64,000 bases of DNA from assembly GCF_003594875.1 (NCBI RefSeq), contig NZ_QZEY01000001.1, positions 1,020,279 to 1,084,278 of the forward strand, given 5' to 3'. This DNA is from Bailinhaonella thermotolerans (GTDB lineage: Bacteria > Actinomycetota > Actinomycetes > Streptosporangiales > Streptosporangiaceae). This document shows, piece after piece, positions 44,946 to 55,198 of this stretch (the stretch's first letter is position 1; each line of letters starts with the position of its first letter). A program made the translations under genes and the position numbers. A model generated the notes under the pieces. That model was not told the DNA's origin. It was given only the letters and a program-made list of their open reading frames with translations, and did not search any database.

Positions 44946-46394
44946 TCAGGACCGGGGGTCCTGGACGTTCTCCGGCCTCGGGCCGATGGTGAGCCAGGAG
45001 ATCAGGCCGCCGAGGGCGAGCAGCCCGGCGCAGATCCACAGGGCGCGGTGGTAGGTGGCGTCGAGCAGCGGCGGGTTCTTGTACGCCTCGCCCGTGAGGC
45101 CGACCACGGTGGGCAGCCCCGCGACGGCGAGCAGGCCGGCGATGCGCGCGGCGGCGTTGTTGACCCCGCTGGCGAGCCCGGCGTAGCGGTCCTCGGCGGC
45201 GGCCAGGACGGTGGCGGTCAGCGGGGCGACCGTCAGCGCGAGGCCCAGGCCGAAGACGACCTGGCCGGGGAGCACGTCCCAGACGTACGACGCGCGCGGG
45301 CCGACGCGGAGCATGAGCAGCGTCCCGGCCGCTGCCAGCAGGGGGCCCAGGGTCATCGGGACGCGCGGCCCGATCCGCTGGGACAGCGAGCCCGCCCGGC
45401 CCGAGAGCAGCATCAGCAGCAGCGTCACCGGCAGCATCGCCGACCCGGCGGCGAGCGCGCCGTACCCGGAGGTGATCTGCAACTCGATGACCAGGAAGAA
45501 CCCGACCCCGCTCAGCGCGGCGTAGATCGCCAGGGTGGCGAGGTTGGCCCCGGTGAACCGGCGGGACCGGAAGATCCCCGGCGGCAGCATCGGCGCGGAG
45601 ACGCGCCGCTCGACGAGCACGAAGGCCACGGCCGAGGCCAGGCCGACCGCCAGCGAGCCCGCCCCCAGCGGGGAGCCCCACCCGGTGGAGGGGGCCTCGA
45701 TCAGGCACACGGTGAGCCCGGCCAGCGTGAGCGCGCCCAGCACGGCGCCGGGCACGTCGAAGCGGCCGTGCCCGGGGCTGCTGCTCTCGGGCACCTGCCA
45801 CAGGGTGATCAGCACCACGGCCACCGCCAGCGGCAGGTTGATGAAGAACACCCAGCGCCAGCCCAGCGTCTGCACCAGCCACCCGCCCAGCAGCGGCCCG
45901 GCGACGCCCGCGAGCCCCGACAGGCCCGACCACACGCCGATCGCCCAGGCCCGCCGGTCGGCCGGGAACAGCGCCTGGAGCAGCGCGAGCGAGCCGGGGG
46001 TCAGCAGCGCGGCCCCGACGCCCTGGACGGCGCGGGCGACCGCCAGCACGCCGATGTTCGGGGCCAGGCCGCAGGCCAGGGACGCGGCGGCGAACCAGAC
46101 CACGCCGAGCACGAACACCCGCCGCCGCCCGAACCTGTCCCCCAGCGCCCCGCCCAGCAGCACCAGCGCCGACAGCGTGAGCATGTAGGCGTTGACCGTC
46201 CACTGGAGCCCCGACACCGAGGCGTCCATCTCCTCGCCGAGCCTGGGCAGCGCCACGTTGACGGCCGAGGAGTCCAGGAAGGCCATGCCGGATCCGAGGA
46301 TGGTCGCGACCAGCAGCCACCGTCCCCGGGCGGCGCTCAGCCCCGCGTCGCGCCCGTCTCCGCGCTCCACCGCGCGTTCGCCCCCGCCCGTCAC
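44946..46394 (-). CDS. MFS transporter, DHA2 (EmrB/QacA) drug-efflux family
   Basis: A 482-residue proton-driven exporter with about 14 membrane helices. It has the motif A-type loop LGDRFGRRRVFVLG, the early FLDSSAVNVALPRL (motif D1 of the DHA2 group) and the motif C helix GSGLAGVAGPLLGGWLV-like. GTG 46394 has GGGAGG upstream and gives a short charged N-terminus before helix 1; the frame stays open far beyond it but is not credible. Substrate unknown. It is divergent from the secreted hydrolase gene. Confidence 0.9.
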   Translation of the reverse strand: MTGGGERAVERGDGRDAGLSAARGRWLLVATILGSGMAFLDSSAVNVALPRLGEEMDASVSGLQWTVNAYMLTLSALVLLGGALGDRFGRRRVFVLGVVWFAAASLACGLAPNIGVLAVARAVQGVGAALLTPGSLALLQALFPADRRAWAIGVWSGLSGLAGVAGPLLGGWLVQTLGWRWVFFINLPLAVAVVLITLWQVPESSSPGHGRFDVPGAVLGALTLAGLTVCLIEAPSTGWGSPLGAGSLAVGLASAVAFVLVERRVSAPMLPPGIFRSRRFTGANLATLAIYAALSGVGFFLVIELQITSGYGALAAGSAMLPVTLLLMLLSGRAGSLSQRIGPRVPMTLGPLLAAAGTLLMLRVGPRASYVWDVLPGQVVFGLGLALTVAPLTATVLAAAEDRYAGLASGVNNAAARIAGLLAVAGLPTVVGLTGEAYKNPPLLDATYHRALWICAGLLALGGLISWLTIGPRPENVQDPRS

Positions 46395-46814
46395 ACCCGG
46401 CCTCCCGCCACGCCCGGCACTCCCGCCCCATCCGTAATCCGAGCGTAGCCCCGCGCGGCCCGCTCCGGCCCCCCGGGTTCCCGCCGCGTGCACCGCCCCC
46501 TTGCCCGCCCGCGTGCCGTCCGCGTGCCGTCGGCGTGCCCGTCCGCGTGCCCGTCGGCGCGGCCTCGCGGCGGCCGTACGGCGACGGCGGCCGGCCTGCG
46601 ACCACGGGCGCATGTGAGGCGGCCGTCTCCGAGCCGGGGAGGAGGCGGAGTTCATCCTCCCGGCGGATGGGCGGTTTCCCTGATCGAACCGACAATCGAG
46701 ACGCACGTGATCGCAGACCGCCCGCCCCACGACCGGCCGGGGACCGGGGCGCCGCCGCGCGGGACGCGGCCCGGCCCCTCCCCCGCGGCAAGTCCCGGAG
46801 ATTGGAGTTCGCGC
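46395..46814. other. Divergent intergenic region MFS exporter / secreted hydrolase (420 bases)
   Basis: No gene recognised. It contains a run of near-repeats built on cgcgtgccgtc and gcgtgcccgtc (46498-46562), a G-rich stretch, and an AT-richer segment around 46675-46715 (tttccctgatcgaaccgacaatcg) that may hold the hydrolase promoter. Confidence 0.5.
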
Positions 46815-48410
46815 GTGCGAAGACCCCTCATGATCGCCCTCCTCGTCCCCGCCGTCGCCGCGGCCCTGCTGACGCCGCCCGCCGCGGCCGCCGCGCGCGA
46901 CCCCGCCCCCGGGCGGGCCCAGGCCGCCCAGGCCACCACCCCCGGCAAGGCGCCCGCCATCGCCTGGGCCCCCTGCCCGCAGGACCCGAGCGCCGACTGC
47001 GGCACGCTCACCGTGCCCGTGGACCGGAGCAGGCCCGGCGGGCCGACGACCGACCTGGCGCTGGCCCGGATCAAGGCCACCGACCAGAACGCCAGGATCG
47101 GCTCCCTGCTGATCAACCCCGGCGGCCCCGGCGGGTCCGGCGTGCTGTTCGCCCTGGCCGAGGCCCGCCGGTTCTTCAGCCCCGAGATCCTGCGGCGCTT
47201 CGACGTGATCGGGTTCGACCCGCGCGGCGTCGGCGCCAGCGACCCGGTCGTCTGCTCCACCGAGCTGCTCGCGCGGATGCCCGACCCCCTGATGAGGAGC
47301 CAGGCCGACTTCGACCGGTGGCTCGACTACAACCGGCGGCTCCGCGAGGACTGCCGGGCGCGCACCGGCCCGGTCTTCGACCACGTGGACTCCGTCAGCG
47401 TGGCCAGGGACATGGACGACATCCGCGCCGCCGTCGGCGACGAGAAGCTCACCTACTACGGCATCTCGTACGGCACGCTGATCGGCCAGATGTACGCCGA
47501 GACGTTCCCGCACCGGTTCCGCGCGCTGGCCCTGGACAGCAACATGGACCACAGCCTGGGCACGACGGGCTTCATCGCGACCGAGTCCGCCACGGTCCAG
47601 GACTCCTTCGACGAGTTCGCGGCCTGGTGCCGCCGCGACGCGTCCTGCGCGCTGCACGGCCGCGACGTCCGCGCCGTGTTCGCCGGTCTGCTCGCGCGGG
47701 CCGAGCGCGGCGAACTGCGCGACCCGGAGCACCCGGACGTGGTCCTGACCAAGCTGGACGTCATCGCGCGCGCCTTCCGCGACTTCTACGGCCCGGACTG
47801 GTCCGTTCTCGCCCGGTGGCTGGCCGCCGCCGACGCGGGCACCCCCACGGGCGCGCCGGCGGCCGCGTCGCCGGCCGGGAGCGCCCAGCGGAGCCAGGAG
47901 GTGACTCCCTTCCCCGTCGAGGTGTTCTGCCAGGACTTCCGGCTCCCGCTGCGGAACTACCGGGAGTACGCCGCCCACGTGCGGCTGAGCGAGCGGATCG
48001 CCCCTGACATGCGGTTCAGCCCGCTGGCTCTCTCGCTGACGGCCATGTGCCTGGGCCGCCCCGCGCCCATCCCCAACCCGCAGCACCGGCTCCGGGTCGA
48101 CGGCACGCCGCCGCTGCTGCTGGCCAACTCCCTGCACGACCCCGCGACCGCCTACCCGTGGGCGGTGAGCTCGGCCCGCCAGATCGGCCGTGAGGCCCGC
48201 CTGCTCACCTACGAGGGCTGGGGCCACGGCGTCTACTGGCAGGGCGAGTGCCGCGCCGTCTTCGACGCCTACCTGCTCTCCGGCGCGGTCCCCCGCCCCG
48301 GCGCGCGCTGCCCCGCCGTGCCGCCGGAGACCCGGCGCGCGACCGGCGTCCGGCCGCCGCTCCCGGTGAGCCCGGTGCCCGGCCTGCCCGGTGTGCCCGG
48401 CTGGTCCTGA
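46815..48410 (+). CDS. Secreted alpha/beta-hydrolase, tripeptidyl aminopeptidase-like
   Basis: A 531-residue exported hydrolase of the SlpD/SlpE and Tap group. Signal peptide VRRPLMIALLVPAVAAALLTPPAAAAA (1-27). The fold begins INPGGPGGSGV with DVIGFDPRGVGAS; the nucleophile is Ser218 in YYGISYGT. The C-terminal TAP_C region contains LLLANSLHDPATAYPWA (Asp) and GWGHGVYW (His). A Pro-rich tail closes the protein. GTG 46815 has GGAG seven bases upstream. It probably trims N-terminal peptides from extracellular proteins. Confidence 0.9.
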   Translation: MRRPLMIALLVPAVAAALLTPPAAAAARDPAPGRAQAAQATTPGKAPAIAWAPCPQDPSADCGTLTVPVDRSRPGGPTTDLALARIKATDQNARIGSLLINPGGPGGSGVLFALAEARRFFSPEILRRFDVIGFDPRGVGASDPVVCSTELLARMPDPLMRSQADFDRWLDYNRRLREDCRARTGPVFDHVDSVSVARDMDDIRAAVGDEKLTYYGISYGTLIGQMYAETFPHRFRALALDSNMDHSLGTTGFIATESATVQDSFDEFAAWCRRDASCALHGRDVRAVFAGLLARAERGELRDPEHPDVVLTKLDVIARAFRDFYGPDWSVLARWLAAADAGTPTGAPAAASPAGSAQRSQEVTPFPVEVFCQDFRLPLRNYREYAAHVRLSERIAPDMRFSPLALSLTAMCLGRPAPIPNPQHRLRVDGTPPLLLANSLHDPATAYPWAVSSARQIGREARLLTYEGWGHGVYWQGECRAVFDAYLLSGAVPRPGARCPAVPPETRRATGVRPPLPVSPVPGLPGVPGWS

Positions 48411-48458
48411 CCGCCGGACCACCAGAGCGCCAGACGCCTGACCGTCTGACCGCCTGAC

Positions 48459-48497
48459 CCGGCGGCGTGGCGCGCGCCCCGCGCGGCACGCCGCCGG
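48459..48497. terminator. Bidirectional terminator between the secreted hydrolase and whiA
   Basis: Long stem: CCGGCGGCGTG (48459-48469) pairs with CACGCCGCCGG (48487-48497), continued inside by CGCGC/GCGCG with one G-G mismatch and a 5-base loop. It lies between convergent genes. Confidence 0.75.
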
Positions 48498-48557
48498 CCG
48501 CCGTCCCGCCCGCGCCCGCCGTACGGCTCAGGCCGTACGGCGGGAGGCGGGGGCGGG

Positions 48558-49538
48558 TCAGGGGGCGAGCATCTCCGGGGTGAGGTTGGCCTCGGTGCCG
48601 TCCACGCCCAGCTCGGCGGCGCGCTTGTCGGCCATGGCCAGCAGGCGGCGGATGCGCCCGGCGATGGCGTCCTTGGTGAGCGGCGGGTCGGCGAGCTGGC
48701 CCAGCTCCTCCAGGGACGCCTGGCGGTGCTCCAGGCGCAGCCGGCCGGCGACGACCAGATGCTCGGGGGCCTCGTCGCCCAGGATCTCCAGGGCGCGGGC
48801 CACCCGGGCGCCGGCGGCCACCGCCGCGCGGGCCGAGCGGCGCAGGTTGGCGTCGTCGAAGTTGGCCAGGCGGTTGGCGGTCGCGCGCACCTCGCGGCGC
48901 ATGCGGCGCTCCTCCCAGGCGAGCACGCTGTCGTGCGCGCCCAGGCGGGTGAGCAGCGCGCCGATGGAGTCGCCGTCGCGGACGACGACCCGGTCCACGC
49001 CGCGCACCTCGCGCGCCTTGGCGTGGATCTTCAGCCGCCGGGCGGAGCCGACCAGCGCCAGCGCCGCCTCCGGCCCCGGGCAGGTGACCTCCAGCGACAT
49101 CGACCGGCCCGGCTCGGTCAGCGAGCCGTGGGCCAGGAACGCCCCGCGCCAGGCAGCCTCGGCGTCGCAGGTGGCGCCCGCGACGACCTGCCGGGGCAGC
49201 CCGCGCACGGGCCGCCCGTTGTTGTCGATCAGCCCGGTCTGCCGGGCCAGGGTCTCCCCGTCGCGGTAGACGCGCACGACGTACCGGTTGCCCTTGCGCA
49301 GCCCGGACGGGGCCAGCACGAGCATCTCGGACTGGTGCCCGAACACCTCCGCGATGTCCTTGCGCAGTCTTCTCATCGCCGCGCTCGTGTCGAGCTCGGC
49401 CTCGATCACGATGCGCCCGCCGACGAGGTGCAGCCCGCCCGCGAAGCGCAGCAAGGTCGACACCTCCGCCTTGCGGCAGCACGGCTTCAGGATGGACAAG
49501 CGGCTCAGCTCGTCCTTGACCACTCCGGTCATCGCCAT
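48558..49538 (-). CDS. whiA: DNA-binding protein WhiA
   Basis: A 326-residue regulator with an N-terminal homing-endonuclease-like domain ([49 protein letters not shown]) and a C-terminal HTH ([36 protein letters not shown]). In Streptomyces WhiA works with WhiB to trigger sporulation septation, and it is conserved in Gram-positives. The ATG directly follows the yvcK stop (TAG ATG), with GGAGGA upstream. Operon uvrC-rapZ-yvcK-whiA. Confidence 0.97.
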   Translation of the reverse strand: MAMTGVVKDELSRLSILKPCCRKAEVSTLLRFAGGLHLVGGRIVIEAELDTSAAMRRLRKDIAEVFGHQSEMLVLAPSGLRKGNRYVVRVYRDGETLARQTGLIDNNGRPVRGLPRQVVAGATCDAEAAWRGAFLAHGSLTEPGRSMSLEVTCPGPEAALALVGSARRLKIHAKAREVRGVDRVVVRDGDSIGALLTRLGAHDSVLAWEERRMRREVRATANRLANFDDANLRRSARAAVAAGARVARALEILGDEAPEHLVVAGRLRLEHRQASLEELGQLADPPLTKDAIAGRIRRLLAMADKRAAELGVDGTEANLTPEMLAP

Positions 49539-50501
49539 CTAAGAAGTCCTCCCCCTAAGGAATATCTCGCCCAGCACGGCGGCCAGCCGCTCGGGGTCGT
49601 GCCGCGGTGAACCGTCCGCGGCGGCCACGTCGGCGAGCACCAGCCTGCCCCCCATCGCCTCCACAGCCTTCTCCAGATCGGCGGGATCGGCCACGACCCC
49701 CCGGTCGGCCAGCACCACGTCCACCGTCAGGGACGGGGCGTGCGCCTGGAGCACGTCCAGGTGGGCCTGCGGCGAGAACCCGTCGGTCTCCCCAGGCTGA
49801 GGTGCCAGGTTAAGGGCAACGAGCCGGTTGGCCGACGTATTCAGCAGCGCGTCTGCCAGTTCGGGGACTTTCAGGTGCGGCAGAACGCTCGTGAACCACG
49901 ATCCGGGCCCGAACACGATCCAGTCGGCCTCCCAGACGGCGCGCACCGCCTCGGGCGAGGCCGGCGGGTCGGGCGGCAGCAGCGAGATCGCGCGCACGCG
50001 CCCCGGGGTGAGCGCGCACGCCACCTGGCCGCGCACCACCGAGACGTCGTACGGCCGCGCCGGGTCGGCCCCCTCCACCTCGGCGGCGATGTCCAGCGGC
50101 ACCGAGGCCATGGGCAGCACGCGGCCCTGGGCGCCCAGCAGCCGGCCCACCCAGTCGAGCCCGGCGATGGGGTCGCCCAGCAGCTCCCACAGCGCGACGA
50201 TCAGCAGGTTGCCGACGGCGTGCCCGTGGAGCTCGCCCTCGCTCTGGAACCGGTGCTGCACGACCCGGCTCCAGGTCTGCCCCCACTCGTCGTCGCCGCA
50301 CAGCGCCGCCAGCGCCATGCGCAGGTCGCCCGGCGGCAGCACGCCCAGCTCACGCCGTAACCGGCCGCTGGAGCCGCCGTCGTCGGCCACGGTCACCACG
50401 GCCGTCAACCGGTCGGTGACCCGCCGTAACGCCGACAGGGACGCGTGCAGCCCGTGCCCGCCGCCCAGGGCGACGACGGCGGGCGGTTCGCCGCTGCTCA
50501 C
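49539..50501 (-). CDS. yvcK: YvcK/CofD-like protein (gluconeogenesis factor)
   Basis: A 320-residue CofD-fold protein beginning VVALGGGHGLHASLSALRRV (GGGxG nucleotide-sugar site) with TVADDGGSSGRLRRELG, the YvcK signature, and WIVFGPGSWFTSVLPHL. In Bacillus YvcK binds UDP-sugars and is needed for growth on gluconeogenic carbon; in mycobacteria the homologue CuvA affects cell wall. The GTG overlaps the rapZ stop (GTGA), consistent with coupled expression. Confidence 0.95.
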   Translation of the reverse strand: MSSGEPPAVVALGGGHGLHASLSALRRVTDRLTAVVTVADDGGSSGRLRRELGVLPPGDLRMALAALCGDDEWGQTWSRVVQHRFQSEGELHGHAVGNLLIVALWELLGDPIAGLDWVGRLLGAQGRVLPMASVPLDIAAEVEGADPARPYDVSVVRGQVACALTPGRVRAISLLPPDPPASPEAVRAVWEADWIVFGPGSWFTSVLPHLKVPELADALLNTSANRLVALNLAPQPGETDGFSPQAHLDVLQAHAPSLTVDVVLADRGVVADPADLEKAVEAMGGRLVLADVAAADGSPRHDPERLAAVLGEIFLRGRTS

Positions 50502-51376
50502 TCGCGTCCCAGATCGCGGTGGGACACCTGGACCTCGACGCCGCGGTCGCGCAGGCGCGTCCCGAGCTGCTCCGCCATGGTGACGCTGCGGTGCTTGCCG
50601 CCCGTGCAGCCGACGGCCAGCGTGACGTAGGACTTGCCCTCGCGGCCGTATCCCGCGGTGACCACGCGCAGCACCTCCTCGTAGGAGTCGAGGAACTCCT
50701 TGGCCCCGGCCTGGCCGAGGACGTATTCGCGCACGGGGGCGTCCATCCCCGTCATCGGGCGCAGGTCCGGCACCCAGTGCGGGTTGGGCAGGAAGCGGCA
50801 GTCCACGACCAGGTCGGCGTCCACCGGCAGGCCGTACTTGTAGCCGAAGGAGACGACGGCGACGCGCAGCCCGGCGCGGCCCTCGCCGCCGAAGAACGCG
50901 ATGATCTTGGCGCGGAGCGCGTGGACGTTGAGCCCGGTCGTGTCGATCACCAGGTCGGCGTGGGCGCGGACCTCGCGGAGCACCTCGCGCTCGCGGGCGA
51001 TGCCGTCCACCAGGCGGCCGTCGTTCTGCAGCGGGTGGGGGCGGCGCACGCTCTCGAAGCGGCGCACCAGCTCCTCGTCGCTGGCCTCCAGGTAGACCAC
51101 GCGCACGCCGATGCCGCGCGACTGCAGCTCCTTGACGGCCGTGCGCAGGTCGGTGGTGAACGCCAGGCTGCGCACGTCGACCACGGCCGCGATCTTGGCG
51201 GCGGCGCCCCGCGTGCGGCCGGCGAGGTCGGCCATGGTGGCCAGCAGCCCCGGCGGCAGGTTGTCCACCACGAACCAGTCGAGGTCCTCCAGCGACTTGG
51301 CCGCCGTGCTGCGGCCCGCGCCGGACATCCCCGTCACGATGACGAACTCCGGCGTGGTCACCTCGCCCCCGGTCAT
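50498..51376 (-). CDS. rapZ: RNase adapter RapZ / nucleotide-binding protein (YvcJ family)
   Basis: A 292-residue P-loop protein: Walker [18 protein letters not shown] (16-32; Arg replaces Lys, as in other actinobacterial members), DNLPPGLL, and the C-terminal RapZ domain with [27 protein letters not shown] and [18 protein letters not shown]. The ATG overlaps the uvrC stop by four bases. The E. coli RNA-adapter role depends on partners not shown here, so the molecular function in this organism is uncertain. Confidence 0.95.
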   Translation of the reverse strand: MTGGEVTTPEFVIVTGMSGAGRSTAAKSLEDLDWFVVDNLPPGLLATMADLAGRTRGAAAKIAAVVDVRSLAFTTDLRTAVKELQSRGIGVRVVYLEASDEELVRRFESVRRPHPLQNDGRLVDGIAREREVLREVRAHADLVIDTTGLNVHALRAKIIAFFGGEGRAGLRVAVVSFGYKYGLPVDADLVVDCRFLPNPHWVPDLRPMTGMDAPVREYVLGQAGAKEFLDSYEEVLRVVTAGYGREGKSYVTLAVGCTGGKHRSVTMAEQLGTRLRDRGVEVQVSHRDLGRE

Positions 51377-53571
51377 CTCCGCCCCCCTGTCTCCGGAGAC
51401 GCCGTCTCCGTTGTCGCCGTGCCTGTGGCCGCCGATCGGGCCGCCGATCCGGGCGCCGATCGCGATGTCGCTGTTTCCTGACCCGTCGTAGGTGAAACCG
51501 CCGCCGGCGTCGTGCCTGTTCCCGGGCCCGTGCCCGGGTTCCCGGCGGGCTCGGCCGCGGCGGCGCCGGCGCTCTCCCCGGCCGTGCCCGCCGCCTCCCC
51601 GGCCGTGCCCGCCACCGCGTCCCCGGCCGTGCCCCCAGCGCCGCCCGCGTCCGCGGGGCCGTTCAGGGCGGCCAGGATCGCCTCGGCGGTCGCGCGGCCG
51701 ATGCCGGGGATCTCCTGGATCTCCTCGGCCGTCGCCGCGCGCAGCCGCTTGACCGAGCCGAAGTGCTTGAGCAGCGCGCGGCGCCGCGCCGGGCCGAGAC
51801 CCGGCACGTCGTCCAGCTCGCTGGCGCGCATGCTGGTGGAGCGCTTCTGCCGGTGGTAGGTGATCGCGAAGCGGTGGGCCTCGTCGCGGACCCGCTGCAC
51901 GAGGTAGAGCCCCTCGCTGGCGCGCGGGAGGATGACCGGGTCGTCCTCGCCGGGCAGCCAGACCTCTTCCATGCGCTTGGCGATGCCGCAGACGGCCACG
52001 TCGTCCACGCCCAGCTCGTCCAGCGCCCGCTGCGCCGCCGCGACCTGCGGCTGCCCGCCGTCCACGATGAGCAGGTTGGGCGGGTAGGCGAACTTGCGCG
52101 GCCGGCCCGTGTCGGGGTCGATCGGCTGCCCGGCCGCGGTGTCGGGCTCGGCGTCGAGCTCGCCCGTGGCCGTGCGCTCCTCCAGGTAGCGCTTGAACCG
52201 GCGGGTGATCACCTCGCGGATCGCGGAGACGTCGTCCAGCCCCTCGTGGCCGCGCACCGAGAAGCGGCGGTATTCGCTCTTGCGGGCCAGGCCGTCCTCG
52301 AACACCACCATCGAGGCGACCACGTTGGTGCCCTGCAGGTTGGACACGTCGTAGCACTCGATGCGCAGCGGCGCCTGCTCCAGGTCGAGCGCGTCGGCGA
52401 TCTCCTGCAGGGCCCGGCTGCGGGTGGTCAGGTCACTCGCGCGGCGCAGCTTGTGCTGGGCCAGCGCCTCCTTGGCGTTGCGCTCGACGGTCTCCAGCAG
52501 CGTCCGCTTGTCGCCGCGCTGGGGCACGCGGACGTCCACGCGGCCGCCCCGGTGCTCGGCGAGCAGGTCGGTGATCGCCTCGCGGTCCGGCGGCTCGGCG
52601 GCCACCAGCACCTCGCGCGGCACGGCCTCGGGGGGCGCCTCGCCGTACATCTGCAGCAGGAACTGCTCGACGAGCTGCCCGGGCGTGACGTCCTCGACCT
52701 TGTCCACGACCCAGCCGCGCTGGCCCCTGATGCGCCCGCCGCGCACGTAGAAGACCTGGACGGCCGCCTCCAGGGCGTCCTCGGCCAGGGCGATCACGTC
52801 GGCGTCGGTGTTGTCGCCGAGCACGACCGACTGCTTCTCCAGGGCGCGTTCGAGGGCCTTGATGTCGTCGCGCAGGCGGGCGGCGCGTTCGTACTCCATC
52901 TCGGCCGACGCCTCGCGCATCTCCTGCTGCAGGCGCTTGATGAAGCGGCCGGTGTTGCCCGCCATGAAGTCGCAGAAGTCCTCGACGAGCTCCCGGTGGC
53001 CCTCGGGACTGACGTTGCCCACACAGGGGGCCGAGCACTTGTCGATGTAACCGAGCAGGCACGGGCGGCCGGTCTGGCTCGCGCGCTTGAACACCCCGGC
53101 CGAGCAGGTGCGGATCGGGAACACCCGCAGCAGCAGGTCCACGGTCTCGCGGATGGCCCACGCGTGGGAGTAGGGGCCGAAGTAGCGGGTGCCCTTGCGC
53201 TTGGCCCCCCGCATGACCATCACGCGCGGGAAGTCCTCGTCGAGCGTCACCGCGAGGTAGGGGTAGGACTTGTCGTCGCGGTACTTGACGTTGAAGCGCG
53301 GGTCGAACTCCTTGATCCAGGAGTATTCGAGCTGGAGCGCCTCCACCTCGGTGCCGACCACGGTCCACTCGACCTTGCACGCGGTCGTCAGCATCGTCTG
53401 CGTGCGCTGGTGAAGGCTCGCGAAGTCGGCGAAATAGGAGTTCAGCCGCTGGCGCAGGCTCTTGGCCTTGCCCACGTAGACCACGCGGCCATGCTCATCG
53501 GAGAAACGATAGACACCCGGGGACTCGGGGATCGATCCGGGAGCTGGTCTGTAATTCGCCGGATCCGCCAC
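51373..53571 (-). CDS. uvrC: Excinuclease ABC subunit C (UvrC) with extra low-complexity tail
   Basis: A 732-residue nucleotide-excision-repair nuclease. In order: GIY-YIG domain ([27 protein letters not shown]), the Cys-rich region with [19 protein letters not shown] motif ([18 protein letters not shown]), the RNase H-like nuclease ([34 protein letters not shown]) and tandem HhH ([32 protein letters not shown]). The last 95 residues are an unusual Ala/Gly/Thr tail. The GTG at 53571 sits four bases after the upstream gene's TGA and gives the family start [15 protein letters not shown]; a TTG at 53601 is possible. Confidence 0.96.
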   Translation of the reverse strand: MADPANYRPAPGSIPESPGVYRFSDEHGRVVYVGKAKSLRQRLNSYFADFASLHQRTQTMLTTACKVEWTVVGTEVEALQLEYSWIKEFDPRFNVKYRDDKSYPYLAVTLDEDFPRVMVMRGAKRKGTRYFGPYSHAWAIRETVDLLLRVFPIRTCSAGVFKRASQTGRPCLLGYIDKCSAPCVGNVSPEGHRELVEDFCDFMAGNTGRFIKRLQQEMREASAEMEYERAARLRDDIKALERALEKQSVVLGDNTDADVIALAEDALEAAVQVFYVRGGRIRGQRGWVVDKVEDVTPGQLVEQFLLQMYGEAPPEAVPREVLVAAEPPDREAITDLLAEHRGGRVDVRVPQRGDKRTLLETVERNAKEALAQHKLRRASDLTTRSRALQEIADALDLEQAPLRIECYDVSNLQGTNVVASMVVFEDGLARKSEYRRFSVRGHEGLDDVSAIREVITRRFKRYLEERTATGELDAEPDTAAGQPIDPDTGRPRKFAYPPNLLIVDGGQPQVAAAQRALDELGVDDVAVCGIAKRMEEVWLPGEDDPVILPRASEGLYLVQRVRDEAHRFAITYHRQKRSTSMRASELDDVPGLGPARRRALLKHFGSVKRLRAATAEEIQEIPGIGRATAEAILAALNGPADAGGAGGTAGDAVAGTAGEAAGTAGESAGAAAAEPAGNPGTGPGTGTTPAAVSPTTGQETATSRSAPGSAARSAATGTATTETASPETGGRR
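51500..51660 (-). repeat. Repetitive coding segment of the UvrC tail
   Basis: The phrase tccccggccgtgcccgcc recurs three times within about 60 bases (near 51576-51640), encoding repeated Ala-Gly-Thr-Ala-Gly-Glu-like units on the minus strand. It extends UvrC beyond its last HhH motif. Confidence 0.7.
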
Positions 53572-53575
53572 GACA

Positions 53576-55138
53576 TCAAGGGTAGTGGCTGCCACCGACA
53601 ACGCGGACGGCTCCGGCCGCGCACCACAGCTCCGCGCCGCCCGGCCCGTCCGCCGCGCGCGTGAACCCCGGCGCCTCCGGCGCCCTGCCCCGCGTGTCCA
53701 GCAGGCAGCGCACGCCGTACCGCCGCGCGATCGCCGCCCGCTCCCCCGCCGGCGTGCCGGCCGCGAAGAACCGGGCCGCGTCCTCGTGCCGCCGCCGCTC
53801 GTCGCGCAGGAACGGATAGGGGTACGGCGGCGCCACGACCCGCGCCCCCCACCGCACGAGGGACCGCCCCGCGGCCGCCCGGTCGGCGATCACCACGTCC
53901 CCCTCCCGCAGGTGCGGCCGCGCGAAGTCGTACCGGTGGTCGGTCCGCAGCACGCCCGGCCCCCGCTGGGCGTCGGCCGGGAGCGCGCGGACGAGCCCGG
54001 GCCAGGCGCCGTACAGCCCGGCCAGGCAGGCCAGCGCGGTCACGACGGCGTACGGCGCCCGCCACGGCAGGCCGTCGCCCAGGTGCCGCGCCAGCGCGAG
54101 GTGGAGGGCGAGCACGAGCACCGGCAGCAGCCGGAAGTACTCGTAGGCGCCGAGGACCGCCGCGGCCCCCAGTGCCGCCGCCACGAGCCCGGCGAGGACG
54201 GCCGTCTCACGGCCGAACGGCCGCCGCACGCCGTACACGAGCGCGGGCAGGCCGGCCAGGGCGAGCCCGCCGTACCCGAGGGCGTGGACGGCCAGCGGGC
54301 GGTGGATCTCGGAGAAGTCGTCCCCGGCGGCGGCCAGGGTGGCCAGGGAGGAGTGCGGCCACAGCGCGGCGGCCCCGAGCGCGGCGGCGGAGGCCGGGAC
54401 CAGCGCCGCGAGCCGCCGCCGCGAGGGCGGGCGGGCGGCGGCGAAGGCGGCCGCGCCGGCCGCGGCGGCCAGCGCGGTGAACGGGTGGACGAGCAGCACC
54501 ACGGCCGCGAGCGGCGGCACGGCCGCCAGCGCCCGGCCCGACCCGGTCGCGAGGAACCGCGCCAGCGCGGCCCACAGGAACAGCGTCAGCGCGAGCGCGA
54601 AGGTCCCGGGATAGGGCATCACGTACGACAGCGACCCCAGCCCGGGAAAGCCGCTCCACGGCGTCTCCGGCAGGCCCCACAGCACGAGCGTGAAGACCAG
54701 GGCGAGCGCCGCGACCGCGGGCCGCGGGCTCAGCCGGCGGCAGAACACCCGCAGGCCCGCCACGAGCAGCAGCAGGTTCAGCAGCGCGCCGGCCTCCAGC
54801 ACGGTCTCCGGCGCGAGCCCGGTGAGCCGGGTGAGCAGCCCGAGCGCCAGCGCCCACGGCGAGAGGTACGGCGAGGCGACGCGCCCGCCCACCATCGGGT
54901 CGGCCGGGTCCCACGGGTCGGCGGCCATCGCGCGCACCGTCGCCAGGTGCAGCGCCCAGTCGCCCACCCACTCGTGGCGCGACACGACGAGGGCGCCCCA
55001 CGCGAGGACCCCCGCCCCGAGCGCCCAGTACGCCAGTTCCCCGAACCCGCCCCCGAACGGGAACCCGCGCGGCGGCGGCGCCCCCCGCCGGACGCCCAGG
55101 CCCTCCCGGCCGCGCGTCCCCTCCTCCGTCCCGACCAC
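53576..55138 (-). CDS. Uncharacterised polytopic membrane protein (GT-C glycosyltransferase-like)
   Basis: A 520-residue protein with about ten hydrophobic segments, beginning after a short Gly/Arg/Pro-rich N-terminus. Near the first loop is [26 protein letters not shown], reminiscent of the acidic-residue loop of GT-C-type enzymes, then [18 protein letters not shown]. The C-terminal ~130 residues are soluble and include [31 protein letters not shown]. No family could be named with certainty. Its TGA is four bases before the preferred uvrC start, so it may be cotranscribed with uvrC. The GTG at 55138 has GGAGG very close. Confidence 0.7.
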   Translation of the reverse strand: MVGTEEGTRGREGLGVRRGAPPPRGFPFGGGFGELAYWALGAGVLAWGALVVSRHEWVGDWALHLATVRAMAADPWDPADPMVGGRVASPYLSPWALALGLLTRLTGLAPETVLEAGALLNLLLLVAGLRVFCRRLSPRPAVAALALVFTLVLWGLPETPWSGFPGLGSLSYVMPYPGTFALALTLFLWAALARFLATGSGRALAAVPPLAAVVLLVHPFTALAAAAGAAAFAAARPPSRRRLAALVPASAAALGAAALWPHSSLATLAAAGDDFSEIHRPLAVHALGYGGLALAGLPALVYGVRRPFGRETAVLAGLVAAALGAAAVLGAYEYFRLLPVLVLALHLALARHLGDGLPWRAPYAVVTALACLAGLYGAWPGLVRALPADAQRGPGVLRTDHRYDFARPHLREGDVVIADRAAAGRSLVRWGARVVAPPYPYPFLRDERRRHEDAARFFAAGTPAGERAAIARRYGVRCLLDTRGRAPEAPGFTRAADGPGGAELWCAAGAVRVVGGSHYP

Positions 55139-55198
55139 GCCTCCATTCTCACCGCACGCCCGCCCCCGCGGGGCGCGCCGGCGGCCGGCGGGGGGTGG

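Noticed and set aside
46488..46814. Extended N-terminus of the secreted hydrolase
   Set aside because: The in-frame upstream 109 codons are Arg/Pro/Ser-rich, whereas the GTG at 46815 has a ribosome site and opens directly into a signal peptide.
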